This document shows, piece by piece, positions 58,537 through 64,000 of a stretch of 64,000 bases of DNA. This DNA is from Lysobacterales bacterium (GTDB lineage: Bacteria; Pseudomonadota; Gammaproteobacteria; Xanthomonadales; Xanthomonadaceae), in the NCBI GenBank assembly GCA_017302135.1, contig JAFLDZ010000002.1, positions 248,001-312,000 of the forward strand. The letters are read 5' to 3'. A program made the translations under genes and the position numbers. A model generated the notes under the pieces. The model was not told the origin of the DNA. It ran no database searches and was given only the letters and a program-made list of their open reading frames with translations. Numbering within the stretch: position 1 is the stretch's first letter; each line of letters begins with the position of its first letter.

Positions 58537-58761
58537 TTCAGTTCTCTCGGCGTTGAGTTGTGTCGACGGGTCGTGGAAACCGGGCCGCGTCTCCGCGACC
58601 GCTGCCGGGAACGAGCGCAATGCGCCGTTCCTGGCCCCCCAGCCTTTCGCAGAACCGCGCGACAGGTGCGGTTCTCACGGAGAGCCATTGGTTGGACGCC
58701 ATCGCTGACGCCCGCCTTCCCTGACTCACAAGTCCATGCTTCCGTGCACGAACTTCAGTAT

Positions 58762-58846
58762 TGGTGCCCAAAGGGGGACTCGAACCCCCACGACTTACGT
58801 CGCTACCACCTCAAGGTAGTGCGTCTACCAATTCCGCCATCTGGGC
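58762..58846 (-). tRNA. tRNA-Leu (anticodon GAG)
   Basis: An 85-nt class II tRNA: acceptor GCCCAGA paired with TTTGGGC, anticodon stem CTACC/GGTAG with loop TTGAGGT (anticodon GAG), a long variable arm, T-loop GTTCGAGTC and an encoded CCA. It sits between secG and nuoA, as in related genomes. Confidence 0.96.
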
Positions 58847-59013
58847 AATTGCTTCGGTCTCGCGTCTTGTATTCGCGAAGCCGCGATATTGTAAAGGATG
58901 TCGAGTGAAAGTCGCACCCTTGTCGATGCGAATCGCAGGGCCGACGCAACAAGAGCCGGATGCTGATCATCACCGTTTGCCAAGACATCCGCCATGCGAC
59001 GAATGTCGGCAGC

Positions 59014-59040
59014 GCCGGGCGCAAGGAAACTTCGCCCGGC
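59014..59040 (-). terminator. Terminator-like hairpin after secG
   Basis: An 8-bp perfect stem GCCGGGCG/CGCCCGGC with an 11-nt loop begins 23 bp after the secG stop. No U-run follows, so function as a terminator is uncertain. The rest of the 216-bp secG to tRNA-Leu gap shows nothing else recognisable. Confidence 0.45.
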
Positions 59041-59062
59041 ATACCCCGAATCCTTATGCCGA

Positions 59063-59512
59063 TCAGCCTCCCTTCGGCGCGGGCGAGGCAGGGGGCGTCG
59101 CAGCAGGTGCCGGCTGCGAGGGTGTCGGGGCTGCAGGAACCGACTGCGTCGGCGCGGCCGGGATCGTTTGCGGAACCGCTTTGGGAGCCGGCTGTCCCGC
59201 AGGACCCTTCTGATCCGCCTTCGGCACCGCAGTCTGCGACATGACGCCGAGATCCTGTTCGGATGCGGCCTTCGGCTTGGCGCTGTGGGTCGCGTTCCAA
59301 GCCATGAACAGGGCGACCGAGAAGAACACGATCGACAGCCACTTGGTCGACTTCGACAGGAAATTCGACGCGCCGCGCGAGCCGAACACCGTAGCCGAGG
59401 CGCCTGCGCCGAAGCCCGAGCCTGCCTGCGCACCCGCGCCGCGTTGCATGAGGATCAGCGCGATCATGGCGATCGCAACCAGCACGTACAGAACATTGAG
59501 GATCAACAGCAT
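59063..59512 (-). CDS. secG: Preprotein translocase subunit SecG
   Basis: SecG is a two-helix accessory subunit of the SecYEG channel. The 149-residue protein has helix 1 (LLILNVLYVLVAIAMIALILMQRG), the conserved GAGAQAGSGFGAGASATVFGS loop with RGASNFLSKSTKW, and helix 2 (LSIVFFSVALFMAW). The last 75 residues form an Ala/Pro/Lys-rich low-complexity tail (PAPKAVPQTIPAAPTQ), longer than in E. coli (110). It lies 56 bp after tpiA. Confidence 0.95.
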   Translation of the reverse strand: MLLILNVLYVLVAIAMIALILMQRGAGAQAGSGFGAGASATVFGSRGASNFLSKSTKWLSIVFFSVALFMAWNATHSAKPKAASEQDLGVMSQTAVPKADQKGPAGQPAPKAVPQTIPAAPTQSVPAAPTPSQPAPAATPPASPAPKGG

Positions 59513-59568
59513 CGTTGGCGCTCGTCAGAAAGGGAATGCGGGCGCCGGTCCGCGCGGAACCCGAATGA

Positions 59569-60321
59569 TCAGGCCCGTGCGGCCGCGACGATGGCAAGAA
59601 AATCGGACGCCACCAGCGAGGCGCCGCCGATCAACCCGCCATCCACGTCCTGCTGTGCGAACAGCTCGGCCGCGTTGTCCGGCTTGCAGCTGCCCCCGTA
59701 CAGGATGGACAGCGAGCCGGCGATTGTAGCATCGCGTGCCGCGATTTCGCCACGAATGAAGGCATGGACCGCCTGCGCCTGGGCCGGTGTGGCGGTCTTT
59801 CCGGTACCGATCGCCCAGACCGGTTCGTAAGCGACGACAGCACCGGAAAAAGCCTGGGCGCCCGCAACTTCGAAGATCGCGGCGAGCTGGGTCTCGATCC
59901 GGTATTCGGTCTGTCCGGCTTCGCGTTCATGCAGCGACTCGCCGACGCAGAGGATCGGAACCAGCCCGGCGTGCTTGGCCGCGATGAATTTGCGGGCGAC
60001 AAGGGCATCGCTCTCGGCGTGGTACAGGCGGCGTTCCGAATGGCCAACCAGGCCATAACGGGCATTGATGTCGACCAGCATCCCAGCCGAGACTTCGCCG
60101 GTGTAAGCGCCCTTTTCGTTGGCGCTGACATCCTGGGCGCCGAACAGCAGCCCGTGCTTCTCGAAGCGCTCGATCAGTTCGCCCAGATAAGGCAGCGGCG
60201 GCAGGACCACGACATCGACCCCGGCTGCCGGCATGCCCGCAGCGATCGCGGTGACCAGATCCGCAGCGAACGCTTTGCTGCCATGCAGCTTCCAGTTTCC
60301 TGCAACGATTTTGCGACGCAT
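59569..60321 (-). CDS. tpiA: Triose-phosphate isomerase
   Basis: TpiA interconverts dihydroxyacetone phosphate and glyceraldehyde-3-phosphate. The ATG at 60321 gives 250 residues. The catalytic residues are visible: K11 in AGNWKLHG, H94 in VGHSERR and E166 in AYEPVWAIGTG; the phosphate loop YGGSCKPDNA follows. It diverges from the SDR gene and precedes secG. Confidence 0.97.
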   Translation of the reverse strand: MRRKIVAGNWKLHGSKAFAADLVTAIAAGMPAAGVDVVVLPPLPYLGELIERFEKHGLLFGAQDVSANEKGAYTGEVSAGMLVDINARYGLVGHSERRLYHAESDALVARKFIAAKHAGLVPILCVGESLHEREAGQTEYRIETQLAAIFEVAGAQAFSGAVVAYEPVWAIGTGKTATPAQAQAVHAFIRGEIAARDATIAGSLSILYGGSCKPDNAAELFAQQDVDGGLIGGASLVASDFLAIVAAARA

Positions 60322-60416
60322 GGCCTGCTCCGGATCGAGATGCGACAGGATAGCCGATGGCGGACCATCGTCGGAGGCACAGGTATGCTTGGCCATCCCC
60401 ATCGACAGAGAACAGG

Positions 60417-61235
60417 ATGAGCCCGAAGACTCCGGCGAGCACACCGACAGGCCATGCCTTGGTGACCGGCGCATCGAGCGGCATCGGCGCCGCGATCGCC
60501 CGCGAATACGCCCGTCGCGGCGTACCGCTGATTCTGACCGCACGTCGGACCGAACGCTTGCAGGCCCTGGCCGAGGAATTGGGCAAGCAGGTCGATGTCG
60601 TGGTGCTGGCGGCTGATCTGGCCGATCCCGGCGCGCCGGCGGCGCTGCACGCCGAGATCGCATCCCGAGGCCTGCACGTGGCACATCTGGTCAACAATGC
60701 CGGCTATGGCGTGCCCGGACGTTTTCTGTCCGCCGACTGGAAGACCCATGCAGACTCCCTGCAGGTAATGCTGACGGGGGTCTGCGAACTGACCCATCGT
60801 TTTCTACCGGCGATGGAGGCGGCTGGCTATGGACGGATCATCAATGTGGCCTCGCTCGCCGGCCTGGTTCCGGCCTCGGCGGGTCACACGCTGTACGGGG
60901 CGACCAAAGCCTTCCTGATCCGGTTCTCCGAATGCCTGGCGATGGAGACCCGGGACAAGGGTGTGCATGTGTGCGCGCTCTGCCCCGGCTTCACCTACAC
61001 CGAGTTCCACGATGTCAATGGCATGCGCGAACGGGTGTCGAAACTGCCGAAGCTGCTGTGGCTCGACGCCGACAGCGTTGCCCGACTGGGACTGGACGCG
61101 GTGGAACGGGGCCGGACCCGCTATGTGACCGGGCGCGCCAACCGGGTGATCGCAGGCATCTCGAAATACCTGCCTGACGGGCTGGCGCGATCCCTGGTGG
61201 CAAGCCGCAGCAAGGAGTTCCGCGACAGCGACTGA
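60417..61235 (+). CDS. Short-chain dehydrogenase/reductase
   Basis: The 272-residue SDR (ATG at 60417, AACAGG upstream) has TGASSGIG at residues 17-24, NNAGYG, and catalytic Y160/K164 (LYGATKAF). Its C-terminal part (CPGFTYTEFHDVNGM and a basic end) resembles cytoplasmic SDRs annotated as acyl-reductases of the DltE/YqjQ group. The substrate is unknown. It converges on the oxygenase gene at 61363-62304, sharing a bidirectional terminator. Confidence 0.85.
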   Translation: MSPKTPASTPTGHALVTGASSGIGAAIAREYARRGVPLILTARRTERLQALAEELGKQVDVVVLAADLADPGAPAALHAEIASRGLHVAHLVNNAGYGVPGRFLSADWKTHADSLQVMLTGVCELTHRFLPAMEAAGYGRIINVASLAGLVPASAGHTLYGATKAFLIRFSECLAMETRDKGVHVCALCPGFTYTEFHDVNGMRERVSKLPKLLWLDADSVARLGLDAVERGRTRYVTGRANRVIAGISKYLPDGLARSLVASRSKEFRDSD

Positions 61236-61274
61236 GCGCGACATCCGTCAACCGGATCGCTGTGCGGACATTCG

Positions 61275-61308
61275 AAAAAAAAAGCCCCCGGACAACCGGG
61301 GGCTTTTT
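61275..61308. terminator. Bidirectional intrinsic terminator
   Basis: A 9-bp stem AGCCCCCGG/CCGGGGGCT with loop ACAA has an A-run on its left and a T-run on its right, so it can terminate both the SDR gene (plus) and the convergent oxygenase gene (minus). Confidence 0.95.
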
Positions 61309-61362
61309 CAGTGCTTGGGTGTGTCGAATCACGAGCGCCGGGAAAGCCGGCGCCCGCACAGA

Positions 61363-62304
61363 TCACATCAGTCCGATCTCGCGCAGCCGTTCTTCGAGAT
61401 AGCCCTGTGCGGTGATCGCCTGGGGATAACGGTTCGGGTTGTCGGCGGTCACGCAGTTGGGCAACACATCGATCACGAAATCCGGATTCGGATGCAGGAA
61501 GAACGGGGTCGAATACCGCGGCTGACGCGCCTTTTCGCCCGGCGGGTTGACCACGCGATGCGTCGTCGACGGCAGCACATGGTTGGTCAGTCGCTGCAGC
61601 ATGTCGCCGATGTTGACCACGATGGTGTCGGCGGCAGCGGTATACGGCACCCATTCGCCCTTGCGCGACAGCACCTGCAGGCCTTCGGCGCTGGCACCCA
61701 CCAGCAAGGTGATCAGGTTGATGTCTTCGTGCGCGCCAGCACGGACGTTCGGAACATCGTCGGTGGTGATCGGCGGATAGTGGATCGGGCGCAGGATCGA
61801 ATTGCCGTTGTCGGTCTTGTCGGCGAAGTAGTTCTCGGCCAGACCGAGATTCAGCGCAAGCGCCGACAGCATGCGCGAACCAAGGCTGTCGAGTGCGCCG
61901 TAGAGCGCGAGTGCGCGGTCGCGGAATTCCGGGGCCTCGGACGGCCACACGTTCGGCGCCATCACCTCCACGTATCTGGCATCGCGAACTTCGCGGCCGA
62001 CGTGCCAGAACTCTTTCAGATCGAAGTGCTTGGAATCCTTCGCCGTTTCCACACCGAACGGGGTATACCCACGCGCACCGCCGCCTCCGGCGACGTGGTA
62101 CTGCATCTTGATTTCGGTGGGCAACGCGAAGAAGCGCAGGAATGCGTCGTAGGCGCCGTCGATGAGCTCCTGCGGGATGCCGTGGCCGCGGATGCCGGCG
62201 AACCCCCATTCGCGGTAGGCCGCACCGAGTTCGGCAACGAAAGCATCGCGGTCCGTGTCGAAACGTCGGATGTCGAGGGTCGGGATATAAGGCTGGTCGC
62301 TCAT
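61363..62304 (-). CDS. Isopenicillin-N-synthase-like Fe(II)/2OG oxygenase
   Basis: The 313-residue protein (ATG at 62304, MSDQPYIPTLDIRRF) belongs to the plant-type/isopenicillin-N-synthase oxygenase family. Iron ligands are H192 and D194 (AHEDINLIT) and H249 (STTHRV); R263 and S265 (RYS) form the R-x-S that binds 2-oxoglutarate. The N-terminal DIOX_N block (WGFAGIRGHGIPQELIDGAY) is present. Nothing nearby suggests beta-lactam synthesis, so the substrate is unknown. It lies 111 bp after glmM on the same strand. Confidence 0.9.
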   Translation of the reverse strand: MSDQPYIPTLDIRRFDTDRDAFVAELGAAYREWGFAGIRGHGIPQELIDGAYDAFLRFFALPTEIKMQYHVAGGGGARGYTPFGVETAKDSKHFDLKEFWHVGREVRDARYVEVMAPNVWPSEAPEFRDRALALYGALDSLGSRMLSALALNLGLAENYFADKTDNGNSILRPIHYPPITTDDVPNVRAGAHEDINLITLLVGASAEGLQVLSRKGEWVPYTAAADTIVVNIGDMLQRLTNHVLPSTTHRVVNPPGEKARQPRYSTPFFLHPNPDFVIDVLPNCVTADNPNRYPQAITAQGYLEERLREIGLM

Positions 62305-62415
62305 ATGGGTTCTATCGTCCTGAGGGTCGTCGTCAAGATTACCGCTGCCGGACCGGGCCGGCATGCGAGGTGCGGAATTCTGCCTGTCGAGTGGCCTGGT
62401 GGGCTTTGATCGCGA

Positions 62416-63786
62416 TCAAGCAGCAGCGCGGACAGCTGCGGCGAGGCGGTCGAGGGTGCCCTGCATCAGCGCCTCGTCGTCGGCCTCCACGGTCACCCGC
62501 ACCACCGGTTCGGTACCCGAAGGCCGCAGGAACGCTCTTCCCCTGCCCTCTACCGCCGCCTGGGCTGCGACCAGCGCCGCATTGACGCTGTCGGCCTCGG
62601 CGGGCTTGCCGCCGGCGGCGATCTTCACGTTCACCGTCTTCTGCGGCACTTTGGCGAAACCGGCCAGCACCTGTTGCAGCGTCAGCCCGCGCCGGCGCAG
62701 CACTTCCAGGACCTGCAGGGCGCTGATGATGCCGTCGCCCGAGCTGACCCGGTCCAGGCACAGCAAATGGCCGGACGTTTCGCCGCCGAGCACAGCGGCA
62801 CGCTCGATCAGCGCCTGGTGGACGTAGCGGTCGCCGACCTTGGTGCGCAGGAATTCGATTCCGCGCTCGGCGAACGCACGTTCCAGTCCGTAATTGGTCA
62901 TCAGCGTGCCGACCACCGGGCCACGCAGACGGCCGCTGGCTTGCCAGTCGGTCGCGAGCACGTACAGAAGATCGTCGCCGTCGCGCACCGTGCCGTCGCT
63001 GTCGACGAACATCAGCCGGTCGCCGTCGCCGTCGAAGGCGATGCCGAGATCCGCGCCACTCGCCAGCACGCGCGCAACCAGCGTTTCCGGGTGGGTCGAG
63101 CCAACGCCATCGTTGATGTTCAGGCCGTTCGGATCGACGCCGATCGCCTCGACCTGGGCACCCAGCTCGCGCAGCACCAGCGGGCCGATCTGGTAGGTCG
63201 CACCGTGGGCGCAATCGACCACGATCTTCATGCCGCCCAGATCGAAACGCCGCGGCACCGAACTTTTGCAGGCTTCGACATACCGGCCGATGGTGTCGCG
63301 GGTGCGCACCGCCTTGCCGAGCTGGTCGGAAGGCACGGTGCTGAAAGGCTTGTCGAGTGCGGCCTCGATCGCCAGCTCGGTCGCGTCGTCGAGTTTTTCG
63401 CCCTCGGCCGAGAAGAACTTGATGCCGTTGTCGTAATGCGGATTGTGCGAGGCGCTGATGACGATGCCGCCGTCGGCGCCGAGCGAACGGGTCAGATGCG
63501 ACACCGCCGGCGTGGGCATCGGCCCCATCAGCTGTACGTCGACGCCGGCCGCGACCAGCCCGGCCTCCAGCGCGGCTTCGAACATGTAGTTGGAGATGCG
63601 CGTGTCCTTGCCGATCACGACGACCGGCTTGCGCCACTCGTCGCCGTTTTTTTCGTCGATATGGTGGACCGCGCTGCGCAGCGCGTGGCCGTAGGCGTTA
63701 CCGAGGCGCAGCACGAAGTCCGCCGAGATGACGCCCTCGCCGACCCTGCCGCGGATGCCGTCGGTGCCGAAGTATTTTCTTGTCAT
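62416..63786 (-). CDS. glmM: Phosphoglucosamine mutase
   Basis: GlmM converts glucosamine-6-phosphate to glucosamine-1-phosphate for peptidoglycan and LPS. The ATG at 63786 ([20 protein letters not shown]) gives 456 residues. The phosphoserine loop [12 protein letters not shown] places the active serine at S113; the metal site [10 protein letters not shown] and the sugar-phosphate loop [12 protein letters not shown] near the C-terminus are intact. It follows probable accD on the same strand. Confidence 0.97.
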   Translation of the reverse strand: MTRKYFGTDGIRGRVGEGVISADFVLRLGNAYGHALRSAVHHIDEKNGDEWRKPVVVIGKDTRISNYMFEAALEAGLVAAGVDVQLMGPMPTPAVSHLTRSLGADGGIVISASHNPHYDNGIKFFSAEGEKLDDATELAIEAALDKPFSTVPSDQLGKAVRTRDTIGRYVEACKSSVPRRFDLGGMKIVVDCAHGATYQIGPLVLRELGAQVEAIGVDPNGLNINDGVGSTHPETLVARVLASGADLGIAFDGDGDRLMFVDSDGTVRDGDDLLYVLATDWQASGRLRGPVVGTLMTNYGLERAFAERGIEFLRTKVGDRYVHQALIERAAVLGGETSGHLLCLDRVSSGDGIISALQVLEVLRRRGLTLQQVLAGFAKVPQKTVNVKIAAGGKPAEADSVNAALVAAQAAVEGRGRAFLRPSGTEPVVRVTVEADDEALMQGTLDRLAAAVRAAA

Positions 63787-63927
63787 GGAAGAACGCCGTG
63801 AAGTGTGATGGAGAAGACGGGGAAAGCGCTCGGATCCCGTCATCCTCGCTTGCGCAGGGGATGATGTATTTCTTTCAGGTCACGAGGCAAGCCGATCTCG
63901 GCCTCGACAGGCCTCTGGTTTCCACCG

Positions 63928-64000
63928 TCAGCCTTCCACCACCGCTTCTTCTTCCGGTTCGGGCTGGCGCATCAGCAGCGCGACCAGACGGGCGATGCGC
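63928..64000 (-). CDS. accD: Probable acetyl-CoA carboxylase carboxyltransferase subunit beta, C-terminal end
   Basis: Only the last 23 codons are inside the window: RIARLVALLMRQPEPEEEA then VVEG and stop. The helical RIARLVALLM end and position upstream of glmM fit accD in related genomes, but so little is visible that the identity rests mainly on synteny. The acidic tail is not diagnostic. Confidence 0.5.
   Translation of the reverse strand, partial: RIARLVALLMRQPEPEEEAVVEG

Noticed and set aside
61363..62304. Beta-lactam biosynthesis gene
   Set aside because: The enzyme is isopenicillin-N-synthase-like only at family level; it has an intact 2-oxoglutarate R-x-S motif and no biosynthetic partners nearby.

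Overview
This is 64 kb of a GC-rich gammaproteobacterial chromosome, most likely Lysobacteraceae/Xanthomonadaceae (Lysobacter or Luteimonas type). The evidence is gene order: hrcA-grpE with divergent recN; rimP-nusA-infB-rbfA-truB-rpsO-pnp; tRNA-fMet, a complete 14-gene nuo operon, tRNA-Leu, secG, tpiA; and glmM beside accD. A KdkA-type Kdo kinase, large TonB-dependent receptors and GTAG-headed repetitive extragenic palindromes fit the same family. I see no prophage, insertion sequence or CRISPR array.

Layout. 1-3498: heat-shock regulator hrcA and grpE (truncated by the window edge), with recN divergent. 3514-7969: one tightly packed minus-strand run, kdkA, MBL-fold hydrolase, moaA, PhyH-type dioxygenase, moaC, moaD, moaE, so a molybdenum-cofactor operon carries an unexpected oxygenase. 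8006-9055: a GT9 heptosyltransferase-type gene. 9085-9912: noncoding; it holds what I read as a CsrB/RsmB-type regulatory RNA on the minus strand (many GGA-presenting hairpins plus an intrinsic terminator) and a second hairpin-dense stretch. 9913-12601: DUF6165 gene, tRNA-Ser(CGA), PP2C phosphatase, pilin-like protein, Nudix hydrolase. 12721-21254: a giant transporter-fused hybrid histidine kinase (CbrA/CrbS-like), a TonB receptor, and a GntP permease with 3-hydroxybutyrate dehydrogenase. 21403-28253: a DUF1800-DUF1501 gene pair duplicated in tandem. 28279-32961: a TonB receptor, a glycosyltransferase, an 82-residue protein with a very strong ribosome site, and a sulfotransferase.

33192-43172 is the translation/transcription operon, with an exported protein inserted between truB and rpsO. 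43321-58846 is respiratory complex I bracketed by tRNA-fMet and tRNA-Leu(GAG). 59063-64000 holds secG, tpiA, an SDR, an isopenicillin-N-synthase-like oxygenase, glmM and the tail of a probable accD.

Most of the window is core housekeeping. The best candidates for new biology are the Csr/Rsm-type RNA, the dioxygenase inside the moa operon, the duplicated DUF1800/DUF1501 cassettes, the sulfotransferase/small-protein/glycosyltransferase cluster, and paired inverted GTAG palindromes (REPIN-like), one of which supplies the rbfA stop codon. All calls are made by eye; no database search was run.
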